Shown: piece by piece, positions 18,762 through 27,008 of the stretch
Layout of the letters: each line of letters starts with the position of its first letter
Numbering within the stretch: position 1 is the stretch's first letter
NCBI RefSeq assembly: GCF_014692515.1
Contig: NZ_JACOIK010000004.1
Coordinates: 186,001 to 250,000, forward strand
Source of the DNA: Sphingobacterium micropteri
GTDB taxonomy: Bacteria > Bacteroidota > Bacteroidia > Sphingobacteriales > Sphingobacteriaceae
Length of the DNA stretch: 64,000 bases
Reading direction: 5' to 3'
Made by a program: the position numbers and the translations under genes
The notes under the pieces: generated by a model
What the model was told of the DNA's origin: nothing
Databases searched by the model: none
The model's input: only the letters and a program-made list of their open reading frames with translations

Positions 18762-19460
18762 ATGCAAAACAGATACGCTATTATTGTTGCTGGGGGATCG
18801 GGAAGCCGGATGAAAAGTGATTTGCCGAAGCAGTTTCTACTGCTTGATGGAAAACCCGTGGTCATGCATACACTGGAAAGGTTCGCCAATGCCGAGCATA
18901 AACCTCAATTAATATTGGTGTTGCACCCCGATATGTTCGCTGTTTGGGAAGAGTTGTGCGAAAAACATGATTTTCAGACACCTCATATCGTCATTAGCGG
19001 TGGAGAAACGCGCTTCCAAAGTGTCCGAAATGGGGTACAATATATTGCCGAACAACAACATCAGTTTCTGGAAAATACACTCATCGCCATTCATGATGCC
19101 GCCCGTCCTATTATTACATCAGAAACGATAGACGCATGCTTTGAACAAACCGTCCTCTATGCTGCCACCGTATTGGCAGTACCGAGTACAAATTCTATCC
19201 GACAAGGAAATGAAGTAGAAAATAAAGCTGTGGAGAGAGAGAAAGTATGGATTATACAGACCCCCCAGACGTTTCAAGGGCATATACTGTATCAGGCATT
19301 CCAACAGGAGGAATTACCATCGTTTACAGATGATGCCTCCGTGGTAGAAAAATTGGGCTATAGCATACATCTTATTCCAGGTGATCATCGAAATATAAAA
19401 ATCACCTTTCCGGAAGATATTTACATAGCCCAATTCTATTTAAAAACATTGACCAATTAG
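18762..19460 (+). CDS. ispD: 2-C-methyl-D-erythritol 4-phosphate cytidylyltransferase
   Basis: IspD makes CDP-methylerythritol from MEP and CTP in the non-mevalonate isoprenoid pathway. The 232-residue protein carries the CTP-binding signature AGGSGSRMKSDLPKQFL at its N terminus, HDAARPII and the C-terminal FTDDASVVEKLGY and NIKITFPEDI motifs. Length is standard. Its stop codon overlaps by two bases the stop of a small membrane gene on the other strand (19457-19609). Repeat copy A occupies the whole upstream leader. Confidence 0.96.
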   Translation: MQNRYAIIVAGGSGSRMKSDLPKQFLLLDGKPVVMHTLERFANAEHKPQLILVLHPDMFAVWEELCEKHDFQTPHIVISGGETRFQSVRNGVQYIAEQQHQFLENTLIAIHDAARPIITSETIDACFEQTVLYAATVLAVPSTNSIRQGNEVENKAVEREKVWIIQTPQTFQGHILYQAFQQEELPSFTDDASVVEKLGYSIHLIPGDHRNIKITFPEDIYIAQFYLKTLTN

Positions 19461-19609
19461 GCTGCCCCTCGTATAACACGTAGAAGAATAGCAATAATGG
19501 CAATCACTAACAGGATGTGAATAATACCTCCTGAAGCATATCCGCCAAAAAAGCTAACAGCCCAAATAATAACCAGAATAACCGCGATTAAATAAAGAAT
19601 ATTTCCCAT
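19457..19609 (-). CDS. small two-helix membrane protein, lmo0937/DUF5670 type
   Basis: A 50-residue frame on the minus strand starts MGNILYLIAVILVIIWAVSF, continues GGYASGGIIHILLVIAIIAI and ends LLRVIRGAA. Two hydrophobic helices joined by a Gly-rich turn match the small lmo0937-family membrane proteins, which are often stress-induced. The start codon is the ATG at 19609-19607. The TAA overlaps the ispD TAG. Function is not established. Confidence 0.82.
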   Translation of the reverse strand: MGNILYLIAVILVIIWAVSFFGGYASGGIIHILLVIAIIAILLRVIRGAA

Positions 19610-19694
19610 GACTTATTGAAATTAAATGAATACCATGTTTCAATAATAGAACAGGGAATAATCAGAAAAGTTTTAACAAGAATAACGTTTTGCT

Positions 19695-20465
19695 TTATTG
19701 AACATCAATAACAAGCCGATCATATGCGACCCGAATACCTTCGGGAAGTTTCGTTTCTATATCTTCATGCTTTCCAAATCGGTGGCTGATGTGCGTCAAA
19801 TACGTCGTTTTAGCTTGTATTTCCTCAGCAAAGGTAATTGCTTCTTCTTTGGTGAAATGTGAAATGTGTGGTTCTTCTTGCAAAGCGTTTATAACTAATG
19901 TGTCAACACCCTTTAATAACGCCTTTGATTCGTCCGAAACAGTTTTAGCATCTGTAATATACGCGAAATTTCCGAGACGAAATCCCATCACAGGCATCTT
20001 ATAATGCATCACTTCAATAGGTATAATAGGCTGTGTCCCTACGCGAAAGGTCTCTCCTGCCAAAATCGGCCGAAGTTCCAACCGAGGCACACCCGGATAC
20101 TTCTGTTCGCCAAAAGCATAATAAAACTCACGTTTTAACGACTCATGTGTGATAACGGTTCCATACACAGGGATGGATTGTTGTTGTTGATAATTAAAAG
20201 CACGAACATCATCCATGCCAGCTATATGATCTTTGTGTGCGTGTGTAACCAATACCGCATCCAAGCGACGTACATCCTCCCGTAACATCTGGTAACGAAA
20301 ATCAGGACCGGTATCGACGACAATATTCGTATCATCGTCCAATTGGATCATGATGGACGTACGAAGGCGTTTATCATGTGTATCGGCAGACTGGCATACC
20401 GCGCATTGACAGGCGATGACGGGTACACCCTGTGAAGTTCCCGTACCTAAAAAAGTTACCTTCAC
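19695..20465 (-). CDS. PhnP-like MBL-fold phosphodiesterase
   Basis: A 256-residue MBL hydrolase beginning MKVTFLGTGTSQGVPVIACQ, with a Cys-rich loop (ACQCAVC, about 19-24), the metal motif THAHKDHIAGMDD (H75, H77, D79, H80) and VVDTGPDFR. This is the PhnP/RNase Z-like branch, which hydrolyses cyclic phosphodiesters; no phn genes are near, so the true substrate is open. The start overlaps the stop of the 90-residue gene upstream by 4 bp, showing cotranslation. Confidence 0.86.
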   Translation of the reverse strand: MKVTFLGTGTSQGVPVIACQCAVCQSADTHDKRLRTSIMIQLDDDTNIVVDTGPDFRYQMLREDVRRLDAVLVTHAHKDHIAGMDDVRAFNYQQQQSIPVYGTVITHESLKREFYYAFGEQKYPGVPRLELRPILAGETFRVGTQPIIPIEVMHYKMPVMGFRLGNFAYITDAKTVSDESKALLKGVDTLVINALQEEPHISHFTKEEAITFAEEIQAKTTYLTHISHRFGKHEDIETKLPEGIRVAYDRLVIDVQ

Positions 20466-20734
20466 CGTGCTACCTCTTCTTTCTTTATCATTTTGTATAA
20501 TGCTATCTTCTTCTCGTCTAATAGTGTTATGTCAACTTCCATATCACGTAATAATTGTATTAACGACTGAATTCGAACTTCGAGGTTTGAAAATCTGTTA
20601 ACAACGATAACCCGTGTATTTTGAAGTACACATGCACCTGTACGAAAAGAGCCCTTTTCATACCGAACCCGATAACCCAATGTAGCAAAAAGGTCTTCTA
20701 GTTTTCCTAAATTATGTTGAGTGAATGCTAGCAC
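20462..20734 (-). CDS. conserved hypothetical protein, 90 residues
   Basis: Not recognised as a named domain. It reads as an alpha/beta protein with an N-terminal helix (TQHNLGKLEDLFATLGYRV) and a C-terminal basic helix (DEKKIALYKMIKKEEVAR). No signal peptide or catalytic motif is apparent. It overlaps the next gene (PhnP-like hydrolase) by 4 bp and follows the glycosyltransferase genes by 47 bp, so it probably belongs to the same operon. Confidence 0.7.
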   Translation of the reverse strand: MLAFTQHNLGKLEDLFATLGYRVRYEKGSFRTGACVLQNTRVIVVNRFSNLEVRIQSLIQLLRDMEVDITLLDEKKIALYKMIKKEEVAR

Positions 20735-20781
20735 GATTCTAAATTATAAAACTTTATCCTATTATCTGGTCGTAATACGTC

Positions 20782-21777
20782 CTATTTTTTCCACACGACC
20801 CGTTCCATATAATTACTTATAAAACCTAACCCGTAGGCTATCAATTGTGTATAGGCAGCCACAATCCCCAATCCGGCAACACGAATACTTTTTGTGCTAA
20901 ACCAAGCGTGTAAAAACAACAAGAATGTATAAATCAGCAGCACTATATTGCCAATACTGCAAATTATCGGTAATACAGGGATTTCGCTCATACTTCCCCA
21001 ATTAACCAGATTCAATAATATCAATCCGGATAAACCCAGCACAAAAACGGCAGGCAGGGCATGTACCAGCTTCAACTCTTGCGGAAAAAGTTTATAAATA
21101 TCTATACGTCCCTTGCCAAAACCATAAGTCTGCTTAAAAAACTGCTTAAAAGTAGCTCTACGCTTATGATATACAAATGCTTCGGGAATTAATCCTACGC
21201 GAAAGCCTTGCTGCATCATACGGATGCTAAATTCAATATCTTCTGAACGACGAGCTAATTTGAATCCCCGTGTTTGCTCATAAACTTTTTTAGATATCCC
21301 CATGTTAAAACTCCGTGGATGAAACTTTCCTACGTGTTGTTTATTTCCCCGGATCCCTCCTGTCGTAAACGGGCTGGTCATCGAATAGGATATAGCTTTT
21401 TGAATATCGGTAAAGGATGGATGCGCGGCATCTGGCCCGCCAAAAGCATCCCAACCATCACGTTGTATGCCGATGGCTACTTGCTGTAAATAATCCTCCG
21501 GCACGATAATGTCTGAATCAAAAACAATAAAATAATCGCCCTTTGCATGGGTGAAGCCGAAATTACGTGCAAACCCCTGCCCTTCGTTTTTTTTCTCATA
21601 ATAGCGAATATCCAACCTGTCGCGGTAGCTTTCCACAACGTGTTTAGCCGGTTTAGACGAGCCATCCTCCACCACAATCACCTCAAAAGGTGAATATTCT
21701 TGTTGAGTCAATGATTCCAAAAGCTCGTCAATTTCCTGTGGTCGGTTATACACAGGAATCACAATCGAGAAAAACAT
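20782..21777 (-). CDS. family 2 glycosyltransferase with C-terminal membrane segments
   Basis: A 331-residue GT-A fold enzyme: SIVIPVYNRPQEIDELLESL at the start, VVEDGSS (35-41), FDSDI DxD-type motif (86-90) and the acceptor-site region ARRSEDIEFSIRMMQQG with the ED pair. Two or three hydrophobic stretches near the C terminus (about 235-320) suggest anchoring to the inner membrane. It probably adds a sugar to a lipid or surface polysaccharide. The donor and acceptor are unknown. It is 3 bp from the next glycosyltransferase gene. Confidence 0.88.
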   Translation of the reverse strand: MFFSIVIPVYNRPQEIDELLESLTQQEYSPFEVIVVEDGSSKPAKHVVESYRDRLDIRYYEKKNEGQGFARNFGFTHAKGDYFIVFDSDIIVPEDYLQQVAIGIQRDGWDAFGGPDAAHPSFTDIQKAISYSMTSPFTTGGIRGNKQHVGKFHPRSFNMGISKKVYEQTRGFKLARRSEDIEFSIRMMQQGFRVGLIPEAFVYHKRRATFKQFFKQTYGFGKGRIDIYKLFPQELKLVHALPAVFVLGLSGLILLNLVNWGSMSEIPVLPIICSIGNIVLLIYTFLLFLHAWFSTKSIRVAGLGIVAAYTQLIAYGLGFISNYMERVVWKK

Positions 21778-21780
21778 ATG

Positions 21781-22731
21781 CTAAATTTCTTTTTCGATAT
21801 GATATTGGTTTCGTTCAGAAGAATTACGGGAAACAAGTTCGGCTATAAAACCAGTCAGAAATAATTGCGTTCCAATTAGAATAGCAACCAAAGAAAGATA
21901 AAACAGGGGTTGGTCTGTTATATTTCGGTATACGGTCCCTTCCGCAATGCTTCTCAATTTTTCGAATATCAAATAACAGGTAATAAAAAAACCGATCATA
22001 AAACTCAAGACACCGATAGTTCCGAAAAAATGCATCGGACGTTTACCAAACTTTCCAACAAAAAAGATGGAAAGTAAATCCAAGAAGCCTTTAACAAATC
22101 GACCTGGACCAAATTTTGTCGTTCCGTATTTACGCGGATAATGTTTAACTATCTGTTCCTGTATATTCCTAAATCCTGCCCATTTTGCCAAGACCGGTAT
22201 GTAACGATGCATTTCCCCATACACCTCAACACTTTTCACGACATCTTTGCGATAGGCCTTTAACCCACAATTGAAATCATGTAGATTATATATTCCCGAC
22301 ATGCTACGCGTTACAGAATTAAACAGCTTTGTAGGAATCGTTTTGGTTAATGGGTCGTAACGCTTTTGCTTCCAGCCCGACACCAAATCGGCACCACGGT
22401 TCTTTATCCGGTCATACAACTCGGGGATTTCATCAGGGCTATCCTGCAAATCAGCATCCATGGTGATCACCACATCTCCTTGGGCTGCACTGAATCCCAC
22501 ATTTAAGGCTGCTGATTTACCATAATTCCGACGAAACTTGACGCCTATAATCTGTTCATGCCGTAGTTTTAGCTCCTCAATTACTTTCCAAGACGCATCA
22601 TTGCTCCCATCATCCACCAAAATAATTTCATAGGAAAAGCCGCGTTCGTTCATCACCCGGCGAATCCACTCCGTTAATTCAGGTAAAGATTCTTCCTCAT
22701 TATATAAAGGGACAACAACCGATATATCCAT
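21781..22731 (-). CDS. DPM1/GtrB-like polyprenyl-phosphate glycosyltransferase
   Basis: A 316-residue GT2 protein with DDGS (40-43), MDADLQDSPDEIPELY (91-106) and the lipid-acceptor segment NCGLKAYRKDV, followed by two C-terminal membrane helices (about 235-260 and 275-300). This architecture transfers a sugar from a nucleotide donor to undecaprenyl phosphate on the cytoplasmic face. It is one base from the DUF4199 gene and 3 bp from the second GT2, so they are cotranscribed. Confidence 0.9.
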   Translation of the reverse strand: MDISVVVPLYNEEESLPELTEWIRRVMNERGFSYEIILVDDGSNDASWKVIEELKLRHEQIIGVKFRRNYGKSAALNVGFSAAQGDVVITMDADLQDSPDEIPELYDRIKNRGADLVSGWKQKRYDPLTKTIPTKLFNSVTRSMSGIYNLHDFNCGLKAYRKDVVKSVEVYGEMHRYIPVLAKWAGFRNIQEQIVKHYPRKYGTTKFGPGRFVKGFLDLLSIFFVGKFGKRPMHFFGTIGVLSFMIGFFITCYLIFEKLRSIAEGTVYRNITDQPLFYLSLVAILIGTQLFLTGFIAELVSRNSSERNQYHIEKEI

Positions 22732-22732
22732 A

Positions 22733-23371
22733 TTATTCTTCCTCGGGCTTATCTTGCCTTTCGTTGTCTTCTTGGTTTAAATTATTCTGTACAGGCAAAA
22801 AGACTGGTCTTTCACGTTTTAAGATCGCCGCAAGAATCAACGCAAAAATGAAATACATAATCAATGCCACGCCCAATCCTTTAAGATTTTGCCCAATGGA
22901 AAACTCCCGTAATTCATCTCTTTGCTTTTCTAAATCAGCCACTTGCTTATCAATAAGGTCATCATCTGCTCCAATACTTTCCATGGTTTCGATGGTTAAA
23001 TTGATCGTTTTATCAAAAACGATTTGCTGTGGTTCGGGATTCGCTAAATTGAACAAAGCACCGCCTACCGTGGAGATAATAACCGTAATGGCCAACATCA
23101 CAAAAATTCCTTTCAACGCTTGGCTAAAATTCCAAAACCCTCCTGCCACTCGTCTCAGTAGTACCGCAAAATAAGCAGACAATGCAATGATAAGCACAAA
23201 AGAAATGCCCCCTGTCACCATCGAGCTTATCTTAAAGTCTGCGCTGTTTACTAGCACATACATGGACACAATGCTTATAACCAAAGAGATAACGCCTAAA
23301 TAAATCCCATATTTAATACCTTCTTTTTTTACTTCTTCCGTAGGAAAAGTTGAATTAAAATCGTGATTCAT
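22733..23371 (-). CDS. DUF4199 membrane protein
   Basis: A 212-residue protein with four predicted membrane helices: two near residues 22-42 and 52-72, one near 85-105, and one near 165-185. An extended acidic/polar loop of about 55 residues (NPEPQQIVFDKTINL...ADLEKQRDEL) lies before the last helix. This matches Bacteroidota DUF4199, which is often next to DPM1-like glycosyltransferases, as here. Function unknown; it may assist the neighbouring transferase. Confidence 0.85.
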   Translation of the reverse strand: MNHDFNSTFPTEEVKKEGIKYGIYLGVISLVISIVSMYVLVNSADFKISSMVTGGISFVLIIALSAYFAVLLRRVAGGFWNFSQALKGIFVMLAITVIISTVGGALFNLANPEPQQIVFDKTINLTIETMESIGADDDLIDKQVADLEKQRDELREFSIGQNLKGLGVALIMYFIFALILAAILKRERPVFLPVQNNLNQEDNERQDKPEEE

Positions 23372-23374
23372 AAT

Positions 23375-24043
23375 CTATTTATTAAAATTTACAATAATCT
23401 GGTAAATAGCGCCATCCAACGGTTTATTGTCGGAAACATCGAGATATTCCGTTACTTGTTCCTTTTCGGGATGTGGCTCATTGAAGAAAGACATTACCGG
23501 ATAGAACAGCTCCTTCAATTCATCTTGCGGAGATAATGACGAAGCTACTTTATGTATTTCAGCAAAGGTACTCTCCACCAAAATCTGATTAGCGATTACC
23601 TTTTCATAAATAGCATATTCATCCTGAAACTCATCTTCTTCGACCAAAAGAAATTCTTTTAAATAGTCGTCCAGCGAGGGATCTATATCGTCATCCTCAC
23701 ACTCCTGCAAATAGAGAAACATGTTTAATAACTCGGTGCCTCTATCAATGGTTTCTTCTTCAATGGCTTCCCATTCTGGGGAATCCAAATAGTCTTCTTC
23801 CAATTTCTGCACATCTTCTGCAAAGAAGTTGACCATCAATAAATCGAAGTAAATCTCCCGAAGTTCTTCGAAACGTTGGTGTTCATTGAAAGCTTCGTCC
23901 AATGCCTCCACTTTATCGATGAAAGGCGCCTCTTTATCAAAAGCCTGTTGCAAGGCTATCTCAAATGCTCCTACATCAATTCCTTCGATCTGTGCATACG
24001 TGTGCATACCGGCGTCAAACGCCTTTTTTACTTTTGCATCCAT
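23375..24043 (-). CDS. acidic conserved hypothetical protein
   Basis: A 222-residue, strongly acidic and mostly helical protein with no recognisable domain, signal peptide or membrane segment. Runs such as LQECEDDDIDPSLDDYL and LVEEDEFQDEY dominate the centre. It is 3 bp from both neighbours (a dihydroorotase-like gene upstream and DUF4199 downstream), so it is translated within the same operon. It could be an adaptor or regulator of the envelope genes; no function is claimed. Confidence 0.7.
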   Translation of the reverse strand: MDAKVKKAFDAGMHTYAQIEGIDVGAFEIALQQAFDKEAPFIDKVEALDEAFNEHQRFEELREIYFDLLMVNFFAEDVQKLEEDYLDSPEWEAIEEETIDRGTELLNMFLYLQECEDDDIDPSLDDYLKEFLLVEEDEFQDEYAIYEKVIANQILVESTFAEIHKVASSLSPQDELKELFYPVMSFFNEPHPEKEQVTEYLDVSDNKPLDGAIYQIIVNFNK

Positions 24044-24046
24044 ATC

Positions 24047-25315
24047 TTATTTATTTTCAACCAATTGACTATGGTTAATTACTAACTTTACTTTACCTAT
24101 TAATTCTTGTCCAAAAACAGGACTATTTTCCGATTTCGATTTATTCGTATCCGCCGTCAATCGCCATTTTGCATGCATATCAAACAGCACCAGATTAGCT
24201 TCGCTTCCCTCTTCAAGTGTTGGAATATCTTTACCGACGACTTGTCTGGGTTGTACAACCAAATACCGAATAATATCGTCGGGAGTGAGCCCAGCCTTTA
24301 TTAAAAACGGCAATGTTGTTTGCAAACCTACTATACCTTCTTGTGCGATATGAAACTCCACATTCTTATATTCTACTTCGTGTGGTGTATGCTGTGAAAC
24401 AACAGCATCTATCGTTCCCTCTTTCAACCCTTTCAAAAGTACTTTTATATCTTTCTTAGTGCGCAGAGGTGGATTGACCTTAAAATTACTGTCAAACCCC
24501 ACCACTTCCTCGTCCGTATACACGAGATTATGCGCCGCAACGTCGCAGGTCACTTTTAGTCCTTTTGTTTTAGCCTTTTTTATCAAATCTACTGATTCTG
24601 CCGTAGAAATACATGTAAAATGAACACGAGCGTCGTTATATTCAGCTAAGAACAAGTCTCGAGAGACCATGAGTGATTCCGCTAAATTTGGTTTCCCTTT
24701 CATGCCTAAATACGTGCTCATCTGTCCTTCGTTCATTTGATGCCCGCCAGCTACAGTTTCGTCTTCTGCAAAAGAGATGACCAATCCTTCAAATCCTTTG
24801 GCATACAACAATGCCCGGCCCATTAGACCTGCTTGCTGAACGGCTTGATTTCCGTCACTGAAAGCTATTGCTCCCGCCTTTTGCATGTCATATAACTCTG
24901 CAAGTTCCTTTCCTTCGCGCTTTTTGCTTATCGTACCCACCGGATATACATCTACTATATTTCCTTTAGCGGAATTGACGACCAATGCAACTTCCGAGCG
25001 ACTGTGAATAGGTGGGTTTGTATTCGGATAAACAGCTACTCCCGTGTATCCACCCGCCGCCGCCGCTGCAATACCTGTCGTGATGTCTTCTTTGGTTTCT
25101 AAGCCTGGTTCACCAAAATTAGCATGCAAATCGAAAAAACCGGCTGAAACCACCGCTCCTTTTCCATCTACAATATGTAATTTTTTAGTTGTCGGCTTGA
25201 TGTTCGGCGCGATACGGCTAATACGTCCTTTTTCAATAAGTATGTCAACTATCTTTCCGTTCTGCGGATGACCGGGCAATATAAGCTGCGCAGAAGAAAT
25301 CAATATATTATCCAT
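24047..25315 (-). CDS. dihydroorotase-like protein, probably catalytically inactive
   Basis: A 422-residue amidohydrolase-fold protein aligned with class I dihydroorotase (GFFDLHANFGEPG, VYPNTNPPIHS, AFSDGNQAV). H64 is kept, but Asn66 replaces the second metal histidine, Gly68 the substrate arginine, Phe182 and Cys235 the two further metal histidines, and Gln308 the catalytic aspartate of the usual DHAPH motif. It resembles the non-catalytic PyrC'/PyrX class that scaffolds aspartate transcarbamoylase in some bacteria. No pyrB is in the window. It is the first gene of the operon. Confidence 0.85.
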   Translation of the reverse strand: MDNILISSAQLILPGHPQNGKIVDILIEKGRISRIAPNIKPTTKKLHIVDGKGAVVSAGFFDLHANFGEPGLETKEDITTGIAAAAAGGYTGVAVYPNTNPPIHSRSEVALVVNSAKGNIVDVYPVGTISKKREGKELAELYDMQKAGAIAFSDGNQAVQQAGLMGRALLYAKGFEGLVISFAEDETVAGGHQMNEGQMSTYLGMKGKPNLAESLMVSRDLFLAEYNDARVHFTCISTAESVDLIKKAKTKGLKVTCDVAAHNLVYTDEEVVGFDSNFKVNPPLRTKKDIKVLLKGLKEGTIDAVVSQHTPHEVEYKNVEFHIAQEGIVGLQTTLPFLIKAGLTPDDIIRYLVVQPRQVVGKDIPTLEEGSEANLVLFDMHAKWRLTADTNKSKSENSPVFGQELIGKVKLVINHSQLVENK

Positions 25316-25522
25316 GAATAGTATTTAAACAAAAAGGTAATAAGAAAAAGTGTGTGTTTAATCGGAAGGTAAACGAAACATATACAGGAACAAACCAATG
25401 CTGCTTTGCTGGAGATAAACCAATGAAATATGGAATGTAATTATCCAATTTTATACGTTGTTTCATTGAAAAACAAATGTACAAAATATATCGAAACCCC
25501 GATATTGAAAATGTGGTTTTTA

Positions 25523-26092
25523 TTACTGATCGCCCCAAGCGTAACTATCCACGTGAAGATCACAGAGCGAAAGTACCCTGTCTACTACTGTAGCAGCTAG
25601 TTCTTCGAACGTTTTGGGAAGACTGTAAAACGACGGGCTTGCCGGGCATATAATCCCTCCAGTTTGCGTTATTAAATGCATATTTTGTATATGGATAGCG
25701 CTTAATGGGGTTTCGCGCGTAACCAGCACCAGTTTTCTACGTTCTTTCAAAATGACGTCTGCTGCCCGGGTAGTCAAATCAGAGGATATCCCGTGCGCAA
25801 TGCGTCCTAATGTACCCATAGAACAGGGACATACGATCATCGTTTCAAAGCGAGCGGAACCCGAAGCAAACGGGGCCATAAAATCGTTTTTATTGTAAAA
25901 TGTAAAAGGATACTGTTGGTAATCCTCCGTTCCCAACTCAAATTTCCACACGTCCTTCGCGTTGTCAGACATCACCACACCCACTTCCGCCACTTGATCA
26001 TTCAGCTTGCTTAATTTATCCAATAGTACCTTGGCGTATATCGACCCGCTAGCGCCGGTAATTGCAACGATTATTTTCTTTTTTTGTTTCAT
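25523..26092 (-). CDS. ubiX: flavin prenyltransferase UbiX
   Basis: A 189-residue flavoprotein of the UbiX/Pad1 family. The FMN site GASGSIYAKVLLDKL lies near the N terminus, followed by ASGSARFETMIVCPCSMGTLGRIAHG and the prenyl-phosphate-binding segment LVTRETPLSAIHIQNM. It prenylates FMN to make the cofactor of UbiD decarboxylases. No ubiD is adjacent. Length is normal. Repeat copy B lies upstream, in the divergent region. Confidence 0.93.
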   Translation of the reverse strand: MKQKKKIIVAITGASGSIYAKVLLDKLSKLNDQVAEVGVVMSDNAKDVWKFELGTEDYQQYPFTFYNKNDFMAPFASGSARFETMIVCPCSMGTLGRIAHGISSDLTTRAADVILKERRKLVLVTRETPLSAIHIQNMHLITQTGGIICPASPSFYSLPKTFEELAATVVDRVLSLCDLHVDSYAWGDQ

Positions 26093-26168
26093 AACGTTCT
26101 AGACAAAGCTATCAAAAAATAAGGTTTATTTTATACAATTTTTGTGTCGCTCAAGCCGTGGCATGGCT

Positions 26169-26330
26169 CATACTTTTTTTTCCGCAAAAAAAGTATGCAA
26201 AAAAACTCGCCACTTTAAAATTTTGAATGGAGGAATAGTGCATAAATTAGATTTCTACATATTTCAAAATTTTATATGTGGCATTTAGGTGTTAAAGAGG
26301 GGACAGTACAATTGTATGAACCCTCCCTTA
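26169..26330 (+). repeat. dispersed structured intergenic element, copy B
   Basis: The first stem is CATACTTTTTTT (26169-26180) with AAAAAAAGTATG (26186-26197), a perfect 12-bp hairpin with loop TCCGC. The outer arm sequence differs from copy A (CATAC/GTATG instead of CCC/GGG) but still pairs. The second stem uses GCCAC (26209-26213) and GTGGC (26278-26282), and the third GAGGG (26297-26301) and CCCTC (26321-26325). The stretch from AACTCGCCAC to about 26230 is identical to copy A. It sits between divergent ubiX and the DNA glycosylase gene. Confidence 0.85.
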
Positions 26331-26340
26331 ACATTAAAAT

Positions 26341-26414
26341 GCCGCATACGAATGTTTTACAACTGTACAAACTCATCCTTAGTAGTCCCCCCAATGTAAA
26401 ACATTCGAAGCGGC
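26341..26414 (+). other. long-loop inverted repeat following repeat copy B
   Basis: GCCGC (26341-26345) and GAATGTTTTAC (26350-26360) pair with GTAAAACATTC (26396-26406) and GCGGC (26410-26414). The loop is 35 nt and ends in a C run. T-rich sequence and a further palindrome (GTTCTTTTTT...AAAAAAGAAC, about 26424-26446) follow. It lies just upstream of the glycosylase gene. It could be a terminator or a leader RNA structure. Confidence 0.7.
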
Positions 26415-26458
26415 GATTTTTTCGTTCTTTTTTCTAAAAAAAGAACTAAATTAGAATT

Positions 26459-26953
26459 ATGTTCAAAAAATCATTCGCCCCTATTATTCCCGAAAAGAGC
26501 AAACTTCTGATTTTAGGCTCCTTACCGGGCGACAAATCGTTGCAGGAAAACCAATATTATGCGCATCCCCAAAATCGCTTTTGGAAGATATTGGCTTTAC
26601 TCCTATCCGTACCGGTTCCGATGGACTATGCTAGTCGAGTCAACTTGTTACATCAACATCATATTGCATTGTGGGATGTCTGTGAAGCAGCTATTCGAAA
26701 AGGTAGCATGGATACAGACATTTTAGCGGAAAGTCCTAACAAAATAGACCAATTGCTTCAAGATAATCCCGATATCAGGACTGTTTGCTTTAACGGACAA
26801 AAAGCACAAAAGCTATTCGACAAATATTTTAAACGGACTGCTGGCATTCAATATATCACACTTCCGAGCACGAGCCCCGCGAACGCCAGTTTTAATCAAG
26901 AACGGTTGTTAGGCGCTTGGGAAGTCGTTCGTAAAATGGCAAGCACAGCTTAA
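26459..26953 (+). CDS. DNA-deoxyinosine glycosylase (uracil-DNA glycosylase superfamily)
   Basis: A 164-residue UDG-fold protein with GSLPG (20-24), YYAHPQNRFW (33-42), and the minor-groove motif PSTSPAN (136-142). This combination matches the hypoxanthine/mug-like glycosylases that remove deaminated purines. Length is short but typical. The start follows repeat copy B and hairpins, and purM begins 56 bp downstream. Confidence 0.86.
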   Translation: MFKKSFAPIIPEKSKLLILGSLPGDKSLQENQYYAHPQNRFWKILALLLSVPVPMDYASRVNLLHQHHIALWDVCEAAIRKGSMDTDILAESPNKIDQLLQDNPDIRTVCFNGQKAQKLFDKYFKRTAGIQYITLPSTSPANASFNQERLLGAWEVVRKMASTA

Positions 26954-26992
26954 TAATTTATCTTTCCGTTATAGGAATATCATTGGGTTTAT

Positions 26993-27000
26993 TATTTTTG
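26993..27000 (+). promoter_or_regulatory. candidate -7 element of purM
   Basis: TATTTTTG matches TAnnTTTG exactly and ends only 8 bp before the purM ATG at 27009. If used, the transcript would be almost leaderless. No TTG -33 is visible at the usual spacing, so support is limited. Confidence 0.4.
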
Positions 27001-27008
27001 CACATACG

